The translations under genes and the position numbers were made by a program. Of a DNA stretch of 64,000 nucleotides, positions 53,094 to 62,054 are shown one piece after another. Where the stretch lies: contig JBBSGP010000002.1 of the NCBI GenBank assembly GCA_038253885.1, positions 65,905 through 129,904 of the forward strand. Reading direction: 5' to 3'. The stretch is from JALZAQ01 sp038253885. GTDB taxonomy: Bacteria > Gemmatimonadota > Gemmatimonadetes > Gemmatimonadales > Gemmatimonadaceae. Numbering within the stretch: position 1 is the stretch's first letter; every line of letters starts with the position of its first letter. The notes beneath the pieces were generated by a model, which saw only the letters and a program-made list of their open reading frames with translations, was not told the DNA's origin and did not search any database.

Positions 53094-54824
53094 ATGGGGC
53101 CGCTGCTTCGATTCTACTACGCCCTGAAGTATCGTGCCTTCCGCGGCGAGAAGCGCCCGCGAGACGATCGGCGCGGTCTCATCATGCTCCAGATCGACGC
53201 ACTGGCGTACGCCGATCTGCGCCGGGCGCTCGAGTTGGGTTACTGTCCCACGATCGCCCGTCTGATGCGCGAAGAACGCCACTCTCTCCGGCGGTGGTTC
53301 TGCGGATTGCCTTCGGCGACGCCATACTGCCAGGCGGGATTCTTCCACGGACAGAACGGCGGGATTCCGGCCTTCCGATTCTACGACAAAACGGCGCGGC
53401 GGGTGATCACCTGCAACATGCCGGATGGCGTGCAATATATCCGGGATCGCATTCGCTCGCCGGGCGCTCTCTCGGGCGGGTCGAGCTACGTCAACCTCCT
53501 GGACGGGGATGCGCAGACCGTCGCCTTCACGGTCGCGACCCGGGAGCGCCTGTCCGTGTACCGGCGGCTGGGCGGCACGCGGATGGCTCTCCTCATCCTG
53601 TTGCATCCGATCCGGATGGCGCGGATGGCGCTGCAGAGCGCCTGGGAGTGGCTACGCGAGGAGTGGGAGCGGGTGATGTCCGCGCTCGGCGGCCGGAGAA
53701 CCCACTCGGAGGGAATCTTTCCGTTCGTCCGCATCCTGAGCAACGTGATCGTCCGCGAGCTCCAGACGCTCGCCATCATGCTCGACATCTATCTCGGCGT
53801 GCCGGTCATCTACAGCACCTACATGCAGTATGATGAGCTGGCTCACCATTTCGGACCATCGAGCCGCCAGGCGCTGGTGGATCTGCGCCGCACCGACGCC
53901 CGGATCGCCGAGATCTGGCGCATGCTGGGAGCGGTGAGCTCGCGGCGCTACGACCTCGTCATTCTCTCCGACCACGGAATGACGCCGGCCCTGAGCTATC
54001 GCGTGCAATTCGGGGAGTCGCTCGGCAAGACGGTGAAGCGTATTCTCGACGGGGATGCGCTCCGTGCCGGGGGCGAGCCGCTCCAGCTGCTGGCGAGCTA
54101 CGCCGAGGATTCCGAGTACGCTGACATCGGTCCGCAGGTGGTGCAGGTCATGGCGGGCGCGTCCGGTGCGGAGCCGGATCGCCCGCTGTACGGGGCGATG
54201 CGCCACTTCCGCGACTGGTTGAGAAGCCGGTACGGGCTTCGGGAGCTGATCTTTCCGGAGAAGTACTATGTCAGCGGGCGGCACGATGTGGTGGTGACGT
54301 ACAGCTCCTGCCTGGCACTCATCTATTTTGCCGAAGTGCCGGACCAGATCGGCATCGAGCAGATCGCACGTGATCGCCAGCACGCCCTCCTGTATACATC
54401 CCTGCTGGCCCATCCCGGCATCGGTCTGGTCGCCACACGGGTGGGAGTGAGCGAGAGCAGACAGGTGCATCTGGAGAGCCGGCGCGGCCGCGCCCTCATC
54501 GCGGACGAGCACATCGAGATCCTGGCCGGGGAGAATCCGTTGGAGCCCTACGGCACCGAAGCGTATGTCGTCCGCGCCGTCCGCGACCTCGTGCTCCAGC
54601 CCAATGCTGGCGATCTCGTGCTCTTCGGCGCCTACGATGGGTACGACATCATCTCCTTCGACGATCAGGTCGGCGCTCATGGCTCGGCCGGTGGCGATCA
54701 GATGTATCCTTTTCTCATCACCCCGCCCGATCTCGATGTGGCCGGTGAGACCCTGGAAGATGCCCGCGACATCCATCGGACGGTTCTCCGCCACTACGCC
54801 ACGCAATCGGCGGCCGGCGACTGA
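53094..54824 (+). CDS. Alkaline-phosphatase-superfamily (type I phosphodiesterase/sulfatase fold) protein
   Basis: A 576-residue protein from ATG 53094. The N-terminal metal site is suggested by LIMLQIDALAYADLRRAL and GLPSATPYCQAGFFHG, where Thr would be the nucleophile. The second metal site lies in LVILSDHGMTP, with TYMQYDELAHHFG also family-like. The C-terminal third (VRDLVLQPNAGDLVLFGAYD) is conserved-looking but unnamed. No signal peptide is clear. A hydrophobic patch at about 170-190 (GGTRMALLILLHPIRMARMA) may touch membrane. It probably cleaves a phosphodiester, but the substrate is unknown. A GTG further upstream would overlap ccdA and is not preferred. Confidence 0.82.
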   Translation: MGPLLRFYYALKYRAFRGEKRPRDDRRGLIMLQIDALAYADLRRALELGYCPTIARLMREERHSLRRWFCGLPSATPYCQAGFFHGQNGGIPAFRFYDKTARRVITCNMPDGVQYIRDRIRSPGALSGGSSYVNLLDGDAQTVAFTVATRERLSVYRRLGGTRMALLILLHPIRMARMALQSAWEWLREEWERVMSALGGRRTHSEGIFPFVRILSNVIVRELQTLAIMLDIYLGVPVIYSTYMQYDELAHHFGPSSRQALVDLRRTDARIAEIWRMLGAVSSRRYDLVILSDHGMTPALSYRVQFGESLGKTVKRILDGDALRAGGEPLQLLASYAEDSEYADIGPQVVQVMAGASGAEPDRPLYGAMRHFRDWLRSRYGLRELIFPEKYYVSGRHDVVVTYSSCLALIYFAEVPDQIGIEQIARDRQHALLYTSLLAHPGIGLVATRVGVSESRQVHLESRRGRALIADEHIEILAGENPLEPYGTEAYVVRAVRDLVLQPNAGDLVLFGAYDGYDIISFDDQVGAHGSAGGDQMYPFLITPPDLDVAGETLEDARDIHRTVLRHYATQSAAGD

Positions 54825-54957
54825 GCGGTGGCCGGCTGTGCGTCGTCTCCGGCCGGATCGCGCCGTCGCTCTTGAGCCGCAGCGCGGCGCGGACTATATG
54901 CTAGGGGCCCGCGACTGAGATGTGTCGCGATTGGCCTCGGCGCCTGGAGATGTCACG

Positions 54958-57363
54958 GTGATAGTCCTCGCTCGGCTCTCTCGAGCCGCTCGCCCCACGC
55001 GGAAGCTTTCATCGTGCGCGCGACTCCTCGTTGCCCTCGTGGTGGTCGAGACACCGGTGCTCGCCCAGACCGCAACCGGGTCGGTGCGCGGTCTGGTGCT
55101 CGGCACCGATGGCGATTCTCTGCGCGGCGCGAGCATCAGCGTGCCCGGGCGCCGCGTCAGCGCGAGCAGTGACGAGCATGGGCGATTCAGCCTGACGGGT
55201 CTCGCGCCGGGGCCGGCTTCCATCCGAGTGCGGGCCCTCGGCCACCGGCCCGCGGATCGGCTCGTGACGGTGATCGAGAACGGGTGGGTGGAGGTCATCT
55301 TCCGTCTGGAGACCTCGCCCGTCGCGCTGCGCACCGTTCGGACCGAAGCGGCGGATCGGGAACGCCAGCGCTTCAAGACCGAGGTCGGGGCGAGCAGCGT
55401 GTCGATGTCGGGCGCCACCATCGCCGCGATACCGGCGGTCGGCGAGCCCGATGTGCTTCGCGCTGTCCAGCTCCTTCCAGGGGTGCTCGCGCGCAACGAC
55501 TTCAGTGCCGGCTACAATGTCCGCGGCGGAGAGTCGGACCAGAATCTCATCCTGCTGGACGGGATCCCGATCTACAATCCGTTTCACCTCGGCGGCCTGT
55601 TCGGGATGTTCATGGATGAGACTGTGGGCGATGTCCAGCTACTCACCGGTGGCTTCCCGGTCACCTACGGTGGACGGCTCTCGAGCGTGCTGGATGTCAC
55701 CAGCGCCGAGGAGACGCGGCGCGGCGTCCATGGGACTGTCGACGCGTCGCTTCTCTCCTCGAGTGTGGCACTCGGAAGTGGCCTGGCGAGCGGCAATGGC
55801 AGCGTGAACATCGGCGCACGGCGCACGTACGCTGACCTCGTCGCTCCGGTATTCGGAAGGGACGCCCTGCCCTATCACTTTCAGGACGCGCAGGTGCACG
55901 CCACGCGGCTGCTGTCGACGGGCGGCACGCTGTCGCTGACAGGCTACGCGGGGCAAGACATCCTGAGCGGAGGTCTGTCGGCGCTCGGCGACTCCGTCGA
56001 TGTGGGAAGCGGCGGATTTCGCGCCAACCTCAGTGCCGGCGATTACCACTTCGATTGGGGAAACCAGATCCTCGGCCTGACGCTCCAGCAGCCCCTCGGA
56101 CCGGGATCGGAGATTCCGCTCGGGGGCGGAGCGGGGATCGGTCTCGGCGACAGCGCCTGGCTGGTGCAGCGTGCGTCGGTGTCGCACTACTCCACGACGC
56201 TCGGCTTCGCGCGTGGCGCGCTGGAGTACTCGAACCGGGTGACCGAGGAAAGACTCGCCGGGTCGCTTCGCTGGCATACCGGTGTCCACGCGCCGACAGT
56301 CGGGTACGAATTCTCTCAGTTCCAGATTCGGTACGGCTCGCAGTCGCCGCGGACCCAGGTCACGCTCCAGTCCATCACTCAGTCGCCGTCCGTGGGCGCG
56401 CTCTTCCTCGACGACAGGTGGCAGCCCGCCGCGCGACTTCTCCTTCGCTACGGAGCCCGGGTGGAGCACGTGACGTCGGCGGGCTGGACGGGGGTGTCAC
56501 CCCGTGGTCAGGCGAAGCTGTTTCTCAATCGCGACCTCGCGCTCACGGCTTCCGCCGGACAGTACACGCAATGGATCCACGGGCTGCGCAACGAGGACGT
56601 CCCACTCCGCGTGTTCGATTTCTGGATCGCGAGCGACAAGAGCATTCAGGTCACGAAGGCGCAACACTTCGGCGCTGGTCTCGAATCATGGCGCCGGGCG
56701 GATCGCTTCCTCCGCCTGGAGGGATTCTACAAGAATTACGACCGGCTGTACGAGCCGAACCCGAGCGATGATCCCGCCGTCGAGGGAGACGAGTTCGTTC
56801 CCACGACCGGCAAGTCGTACGGTCTGGATCTTTATGCTCGCCAGCTCGAAACCGGTCCGGTGAGCGGGTGGCTCGCGTACACCTTTGCGGTGAGCCGGCG
56901 CACGAGAGACGGAGTCAGTTACGCGCCGGCCCAGGACCGGTCGCACAATCTGAACGTCGTGGGGAGCTACCGGACCGCATCGCGCTGGCTCCTCGGCGCG
57001 CACTTCGCGCTCGGGACGGGCACACCGTATACCGACATCCTGGGCCAGACCATTCGCCGCAATTACGACGGGACGACCAACAGGTGGGATACGGGCACGC
57101 CGAACCGGGAGCTCGTTCCGGTCGAAGGAGAGCGCAACGGCGCCCGCTATCCCCTCTTCCATCGCCTCGATATCAGCGCCTCGCGCAGCTACGCCTGGCG
57201 CGGGGGGCGGACGGTGGTCACGCCATCGCTCCAGATCATCAACGTCTACAACCAGCGCAACGTCTTCACCTACAACTTCGACTACGCTGGCAATCCACCC
57301 ACCCGCGAGGCGATCTCCCAGTTTCCCATCCTGCCCACGGTCGGAGTGCGGGTGGAATTCTGA
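54958..57363 (+). CDS. TonB-dependent receptor with N-terminal carboxypeptidase-regulatory-like domain
   Basis: An 801-residue outer-membrane receptor. GTG 54958 lies 8 nt behind GGAG; GTG 54922 would add 12 residues. After the signal peptide (ending VLAQ) comes a beta-sandwich domain (GLVLGTDGDSLRGASISV, DEHGRFSLTGLAPG). The plug follows with PDVLRAVQLLPGVLARNDFS, YNVRGGESDQNLILLDGIP and GFPVTYGGRLSSVLDV. The barrel ends in PTVGVRVEF, with a terminal Phe. No TonB box is certain. The next gene overlaps the stop (TGATG) and encodes a lipoprotein, a pair type common in Bacteroidota. Ligand is unknown. Confidence 0.93.
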   Translation: MIVLARLSRAARPTRKLSSCARLLVALVVVETPVLAQTATGSVRGLVLGTDGDSLRGASISVPGRRVSASSDEHGRFSLTGLAPGPASIRVRALGHRPADRLVTVIENGWVEVIFRLETSPVALRTVRTEAADRERQRFKTEVGASSVSMSGATIAAIPAVGEPDVLRAVQLLPGVLARNDFSAGYNVRGGESDQNLILLDGIPIYNPFHLGGLFGMFMDETVGDVQLLTGGFPVTYGGRLSSVLDVTSAEETRRGVHGTVDASLLSSSVALGSGLASGNGSVNIGARRTYADLVAPVFGRDALPYHFQDAQVHATRLLSTGGTLSLTGYAGQDILSGGLSALGDSVDVGSGGFRANLSAGDYHFDWGNQILGLTLQQPLGPGSEIPLGGGAGIGLGDSAWLVQRASVSHYSTTLGFARGALEYSNRVTEERLAGSLRWHTGVHAPTVGYEFSQFQIRYGSQSPRTQVTLQSITQSPSVGALFLDDRWQPAARLLLRYGARVEHVTSAGWTGVSPRGQAKLFLNRDLALTASAGQYTQWIHGLRNEDVPLRVFDFWIASDKSIQVTKAQHFGAGLESWRRADRFLRLEGFYKNYDRLYEPNPSDDPAVEGDEFVPTTGKSYGLDLYARQLETGPVSGWLAYTFAVSRRTRDGVSYAPAQDRSHNLNVVGSYRTASRWLLGAHFALGTGTPYTDILGQTIRRNYDGTTNRWDTGTPNRELVPVEGERNGARYPLFHRLDISASRSYAWRGGRTVVTPSLQIINVYNQRNVFTYNFDYAGNPPTREAISQFPILPTVGVRVEF

Positions 57364-58574
57364 TGACCCGCGTGCGGCGACCCATTCTGACAGCGCTCCT
57401 CGTCCTCGGTGCGTGCCGCTTCGATCGAGTGGTGGTTCCGACGGGTCAGGGTCCACTCGTCGTTCATGTTGTGATCAACCGGGGAGAGTTCTACCAGTAC
57501 GTGCTGGTGGAGCGCGCGCTGACGGGACGGGTGGACACCGACAGCACGACCTTCGATCCGGACAATCCGATCGTGTCATCGGGCGGGACGCCGGTGAGCG
57601 ATGCGCGCGTCGAGCTGCTCTGGATCCCGAACAATCCGAACCAGCTTCGCTGCCGTCCCGCGATTGGCGTCGAGCAACGAACTGTGAGAGCCGACGGGCG
57701 TGGGGCGGGAGTCTACGCCGTCCCCAGCTTTCCCTCGTTCTCGTTTCCGAAGCCGTCCACGAGCTGCGACGGCATCTCGGTGGTGCCGGGTGAGACGATC
57801 CAGGTGGTGGTCACGGATCCCACCGGACTTCGCGTGTCCGCCTCGACCCGGATCCCGCTGGCGCAGATCGTCGCTGCCCGCCAGACCTTCGATACCCTGG
57901 ATCGCACCCGCGACACGTTGAAGGTCGAGTGGACGACGACAACCGAGGCTCCGCACTACCTATTCCAGGTCGGCTCTCCGTTCGGTCCGTTCAGCCTTTT
58001 CGTCACCGATAGGCGGGTCATACTCCCGGGTGATCTTCGCAACCCGTTCGCCCGGGGTCAGCCGGCGCTCTTTCTGCCCGGCTTCCAGCAAACGGTCACG
58101 GTCGGGGCGGTCGACCAGAACTACTGGGATTACTATCGAACGCGGTTCCTTCCGGGCTACGCCGGGCCACCGATCTCTCACGTGCAGGGTGGGGCCGGAC
58201 TGGTGGGCTCGATCGTTCCGCTCGAGAGGCGCACGGTTGAGGTGGTGAAGCGATTCGACGCCCCGATCGAGGGACGCTATCTCGCGTCCACTCGCGTTTT
58301 CGACCCGTACTATCCGGGATTCGTCGAGTCGCTGACGCTCTATGCGTACGCGGATTCGGCGGGCGCCACCCTCCTCAGCGGATCGTTCCAGTCGGACACG
58401 CTGCGGACCGGCGTCATCGGACAGATGCGCGGCTCCCGGGTCACCTTCGCTCTGGTGCGACAGCAGAGCGCACGCGACACGCTGCGGAGCTTTGCTGGAG
58501 AGCTCGACGGACGCTCCCTGCGCGGAACTCTGTCGGGGGGGGGAGCCGGGGCGATCGAGTTCCGGAAGCAGTGA
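57363..58574 (+). CDS. DUF4249-like lipoprotein partner of the TonB receptor
   Basis: A 403-residue protein from ATG 57363, overlapping the receptor stop. The lipobox LVLGAC places it on a membrane. The body is beta-rich with an Ig-like first part (PVSDARVELLWIP) and a second part with VEWTTTTEAPHYLFQV. Order and context recall the DUF4249 lipoproteins that sit beside TonB receptors in Bacteroidota; the name is tentative. A run of nine G (58535-58543) lies near the 3' end and could change the last few residues by slippage. Confidence 0.7.
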   Translation: MTRVRRPILTALLVLGACRFDRVVVPTGQGPLVVHVVINRGEFYQYVLVERALTGRVDTDSTTFDPDNPIVSSGGTPVSDARVELLWIPNNPNQLRCRPAIGVEQRTVRADGRGAGVYAVPSFPSFSFPKPSTSCDGISVVPGETIQVVVTDPTGLRVSASTRIPLAQIVAARQTFDTLDRTRDTLKVEWTTTTEAPHYLFQVGSPFGPFSLFVTDRRVILPGDLRNPFARGQPALFLPGFQQTVTVGAVDQNYWDYYRTRFLPGYAGPPISHVQGGAGLVGSIVPLERRTVEVVKRFDAPIEGRYLASTRVFDPYYPGFVESLTLYAYADSAGATLLSGSFQSDTLRTGVIGQMRGSRVTFALVRQQSARDTLRSFAGELDGRSLRGTLSGGGAGAIEFRKQ

Positions 58575-58596
58575 GAGTCGCGTAGACGGCGAACGG

Positions 58597-59091
58597 TCAA
58601 CCGGCGGACAGCTCGGCTCTCAGGTTGTCACCCGTGAGCCGCTCGGCGGCGGATTCGTCTCCCGCGCGGCGGATGACGCCGCGAACCACCTCATCGACGG
58701 TCGCCAGCGGAGCCTCGGCCTCCGCGCTGACATCCACCTCCCACTTGCCGCGATCCGCTCCCTTGAGGGTGAGCTGGTAGTGCGCGGTGAATATCGTCAG
58801 CCTGTCGGGAGCGGGACCATGGGCTCTGGCACGCTCGGCGATCTCGCTCGCATCCTTCTTCATCACCGGGGCATCCGTGTCCAGCCAGGAGTCGTCCGCC
58901 GGTGGCGGCGCGTCGCCGGCCTGCCCCGCCGGCTCCAACGGCAGTGAACGCTCGAGCCGCGCGGCGATCACCGCCACACCGGTCTCCCGTCCTCCCTGGC
59001 GGCTTGGCTGGAAGAGGTGAATCTCCTCGATCCGCTCGAGCGGGATCTGCGCGGCGATGGCCTTCAGAAATCGTTCACGACCTTCCGTCAT
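58597..59091 (-). CDS. Conserved-looking protein of unknown function, partner of ornithine cyclodeaminase
   Basis: A 164-residue soluble protein with no signal peptide. It starts with EGRERFLKAIAAQIPLERIE and EIHLFQPSRQGGRETGVAVI, has an acidic Pro-rich middle, and ends with a strand-rich part (LTIFTAHYQLTLKGADRG). The ATG overlaps the stop of the cyclodeaminase gene by 4 nt (ATGA), so a functional link is likely. I do not recognise the family; a subunit or regulator of the enzyme is possible. Confidence 0.75.
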   Translation of the reverse strand: MTEGRERFLKAIAAQIPLERIEEIHLFQPSRQGGRETGVAVIAARLERSLPLEPAGQAGDAPPPADDSWLDTDAPVMKKDASEIAERARAHGPAPDRLTIFTAHYQLTLKGADRGKWEVDVSAEAEAPLATVDEVVRGVIRRAGDESAAERLTGDNLRAELSAG

Positions 59092-60215
59092 CGTGACACC
59101 ACGGCCGGGCGTCCCCGCGCCGGCGCGGGCCCGCGCGTGTCGAGCTCACGCTCGACGTAGACCCTGAGGATGTGCATGAAGTCCTGAGCGTTTGTGACCA
59201 CGCCGAACGCCTGGTGAGTGCCGCGGTCCTTGAGCTTGCTGACGACAAACTCGGCCGAATCCACGCAGATCGTCGCGAGCTCGCGCAGCGCGCCGTCGGG
59301 CTCGGTGACGAAAGCCGGGAGCATGTTTCCCGTGGCGATGGCGTGCAGAGCGGTCGCGATGAGCAGGGCCATCGTTGCCTTGACCGTGTGATTCCTCATT
59401 GCATCCTGCGCCGCGATGGCATCGGTGATGACATCGGGGAGCGGACCGTCGTCGCGGATCGAGCCCGTGAGCACGAACGGCACGCTATATCTGACGCAGG
59501 CATGCATGATTCCGTCGGCGATGATTCCCTGCTCCACGGCCCGCGCGATGGAGCCGGCCGCGCGCACCTTGTTGATGGCGCGCATGTGCAAGCCGTGCCC
59601 CCCGCTCGTCGCCTCTCCCTTTCCGGTCATTCCGAGAGTCGTGCCGAAGATGGAGGCCTCGATGTCGTGAACGGCCACGGCATTGCCGGCAAGCAGCGCT
59701 CCGACGAAGCCGTTCGCGATGAACCACGTCATGTCGGCTCGGGCACGCGAGTGAACGAGCGCCGGTCCGGTGACCCACACCGGATAGCCCCCGCGCTCTC
59801 GCTCGGCCACGAGAAGCTGGGCCATGAGAGCGTAGTCGATCGGCTTCTCCCGGGAGACCTCGCTGGTCATGAACTTGAACTCGCCGTCTGGACCCTCGAC
59901 CCCGAAGGCCTGAGAATGGACGTAGATACCGGCCGATCCGTCCTCCTCATGGCCGACGGCGATATCATCGCCCTTGTGCACGCGGCGGCTCTCCCGCACC
60001 CAGAGCTCACCCGCCTGGTCGCGGACCAGCGCGGCGTCCATTCGCGGCTCGCGCGGCATGCGCCACTCACCGCCGAGCTTCACGTAGGTCGGCAGGTTGG
60101 TAGTGGAGAAGAATTGGTCGGGCAACACCCCGTCGGCTGGGGCCGCGACGAAGCGAGCATCCGGCGCCGAGGTGAATCGCGCGAGGGAAAAGTCCGGATG
60201 AGAGAAGGTGCTCAC
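59088..60215 (-). CDS. Ornithine cyclodeaminase-like protein (TIGR00300 / LOR-SDH conserved domain)
   Basis: A 375-residue protein. The blocks GNAVAVHDIEASIFGTTLGM, GGHGLHMRAINKVRAAGSI, VPFVLTGSIRDDGPLPDVI, AQDAMRNHTVKATMALL and HAIATGNMLPAFV match my memory of the TIGR00300 domain. That domain is found in archaeal ornithine cyclodeaminase and in the C-terminal half of cyanobacterial ArgZ/AgrE. It converts ornithine to proline and ammonia using NAD(H). Here it stands alone, without the arginine dihydrolase half, and is co-translated with a small unknown protein. The domain call is fairly firm; activity is inferred. Confidence 0.75.
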   Translation of the reverse strand: MSTFSHPDFSLARFTSAPDARFVAAPADGVLPDQFFSTTNLPTYVKLGGEWRMPREPRMDAALVRDQAGELWVRESRRVHKGDDIAVGHEEDGSAGIYVHSQAFGVEGPDGEFKFMTSEVSREKPIDYALMAQLLVAERERGGYPVWVTGPALVHSRARADMTWFIANGFVGALLAGNAVAVHDIEASIFGTTLGMTGKGEATSGGHGLHMRAINKVRAAGSIARAVEQGIIADGIMHACVRYSVPFVLTGSIRDDGPLPDVITDAIAAQDAMRNHTVKATMALLIATALHAIATGNMLPAFVTEPDGALRELATICVDSAEFVVSKLKDRGTHQAFGVVTNAQDFMHILRVYVERELDTRGPAPARGRPAVVSR

Positions 60216-60236
60216 AGGAGAAAGATGCTCACCGCC

Positions 60237-60821
60237 TCATCTTCTCGATAGCGCAGCCTCACGGCGGGAGTCGAAGGCGGGAAGCTCTCCGCCCCTCGCG
60301 CTCGCCATCCTGCGGCCGCGGTTGCAGAGCCACCCGAGCAGCAGGCCGGCGATCACCCACTGAAGGGTGTGATCGATCACGTTGACGATTTCATACGTAC
60401 CGGCGAAGCCATACCAGTTCCAGTCGGAGAGCTCGATCACGAGCGCGGTCGCCAACCCCGCGAGACCGAGCGTGGTCCCCGTTCGCATGGCCGGACCGGG
60501 CGGAAGCCGCAGAACGAGCAGGCACAGCAGCAGCGCGGTGGCCAGGTCGATGGCCATCTGGCGCGCCAGCATGCCGGTCATCTCCTTCGATTTGTCGGCA
60601 ACTCCCGGCACGAACGACACGGCGGCGACGAGTCCTTCCGGCGCGACGTACACACCGTTCCTCGAGGCGTTCGCCTGGACCACCCGCACGACAGCGGCGG
60701 GATCCGTGAAGGCGGAGAGAGTCTTCTCATGCCAGGGGAGGGCGGCGTTCGAGAGCGACTGCCACGCGAACAGGACCATGGCGCAGACAACGGTGCCGAT
60801 GAGCAGAAACCTCGTTCGCAT
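60237..60821 (-). CDS. Small membrane protein of unknown function
   Basis: A 194-residue protein. It starts with a signal-anchor helix (FLLIGTVVCAMVLFAWQSL), followed by a periplasmic loop (LPWHEKTLSAF, NGVYVAPEGL) of about 60 residues. Three further helices (MAIDLATALLLCLLVLRL, TLGLAGLATALVIELSDW, TLQWVIAGLLLGWLC) end in an Arg-rich tail. No named domain is recognised. It lies 21 nt upstream of the cyclodeaminase gene on the same strand and could be part of that operon. Confidence 0.75.
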   Translation of the reverse strand: MRTRFLLIGTVVCAMVLFAWQSLSNAALPWHEKTLSAFTDPAAVVRVVQANASRNGVYVAPEGLVAAVSFVPGVADKSKEMTGMLARQMAIDLATALLLCLLVLRLPPGPAMRTGTTLGLAGLATALVIELSDWNWYGFAGTYEIVNVIDHTLQWVIAGLLLGWLCNRGRRMASARGGELPAFDSRREAALSRR

Positions 60822-60970
60822 GCTGCCTCCGAAGGGGGGAATCGGGCCGGCCAGATGCAGAAAGACAGGATAATGGGATGAAGCAGAGGGCCGCCAGAGC
60901 GATCACTGGCCTCTGCCCCGTCGATCGCCTCCTGAACCGGACCGAGCAACGCGACCACCGTCGCGCGCGG

Positions 60971-61078
60971 TTAGGTGCGGAGCACCGCGCTCTCCGGAAT
61001 GATTCCTGTTTCGAGAAACCGCCAGAACGCGATCAAGAGCTTTCGCGCCAGCGCGACGATCCCAGGTTTGACCAGGCA
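60971..61078 (-). pseudogene. IS110-family transposase, C-terminal remnant
   Basis: The last 35 residues of an IS110-type transposase survive, ending in a proper stop: VALARKLLIAFWRFLETG, then IIPESAVLRT. This is the conserved tail of the family. Upstream of 61078 the frame no longer resembles a transposase, so the rest has been lost. No ends of the element are visible. It marks the start of the rearranged part of the window. Confidence 0.75.
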
Positions 61079-61190
61079 GCAGCCGCGCGGCGGCGGAAAC
61101 TTATCGCCTCGCGCAGGTGCTCGACTTCCTGCTCGCCGAACGGCCCTGCGCTCTGCGAGACGGGCAGATAGGCATCTTCCGGGCTGGGCA

Positions 61191-62054
61191 TCAGCGCTCC
61201 GGTTCGTCCTTGCTCGCGCGACTTCCCGTCGCAGCCTCGTGCTCGAGCCACCGGATCAAGTCGCTCGGAAAGCCTCGCACGTAAGCAGTTGCTCGCAGTA
61301 CGTCCCTCTGCTTCGCTGACGGCACTTGAAAAAGAGCATGGCTCCCGGTCTCATAGAACCGCACTGTCGCTTGTCGATTACAATGCGCTGAGAAGGTCTC
61401 GCGTAACCGCGCCGCGCTCGCCCGAGCGGGAACCGCGTTGTCCATGCCGCCAAGCATGATCAGAATCGGCTTCCTGACCTCCGCCCACTCAGGTACCGGA
61501 TCCAAGCGCCATTGGGAGCGGAGGCCAGCCAATAACGTTGTCGTCATGGTGTCTGGTGGAGATGCAAGGTTCAACACCCATCCCACACGTGCGAGGCCAA
61601 ACCAGCGGGTTGTCCGCGCCGCCGCGACCGCGGCCCGAAGCGAGTCCCATGCCGCCGCAGTCACTTCGCTCCGTGCTGTCACGAAGTCGGACACCTGCCG
61701 GCGCAGTGCGACGGCCTGACGCATATCTTCGCGCGAAAAGCCGGCCTCCTTTAGATCCTCCCCAACCTCGAACGCGATGTTCTCGCCACTCGCGAAGCCT
61801 GGGGCAGCGCCAACCGCTGCAAAGGCGACTTCGGGTGCACGAGCAACGAGCGGGGCAACCCACCCGCCGTTGCTCCATCCCAGTACTCCAATTGCCGCCG
61901 GGTCGATCTCGTCGTCGGTGCGCAAGAGCCGAACACCGGCCAGCGCGTCGCCCGCCAGATCGTGGAACGACGCCGAGCGCCAGTCACCAGTCGATCCGCC
62001 CACGCCGCGCTTGTCGTACGAGAGTACCGCGAAGCCGTGTCCCTGTGGGCCGAC
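61191..62054 (-). pseudogene. Alpha/beta hydrolase (S9/dienelactone type), 5'-truncated
   Basis: About 287 codons with the C-terminal two thirds of an alpha/beta hydrolase. Strand GHGFAVLSYDKRGVGGSTGD opens the retained part. The triad is complete: Ser in LGWSNGGWVAP, Asp in LGGMDNAVPA and His in GSHALFQVP. The N-terminal signal, cap and oxyanion region are missing; homology stops at about 62054. There the opposite strand begins a different truncated gene. The catalytic residues look healthy, so the loss may be recent. Expression and folding are doubtful. Confidence 0.75.

Noticed and set aside
61033..61251. A 72-codon minus-strand frame between the IS110 remnant and the truncated hydrolase
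   Set aside because: Part of it looks moderately protein-like, but it begins inside the hydrolase end, crosses the IS110 remnant frame and matches nothing I know. It could be another gene fragment.
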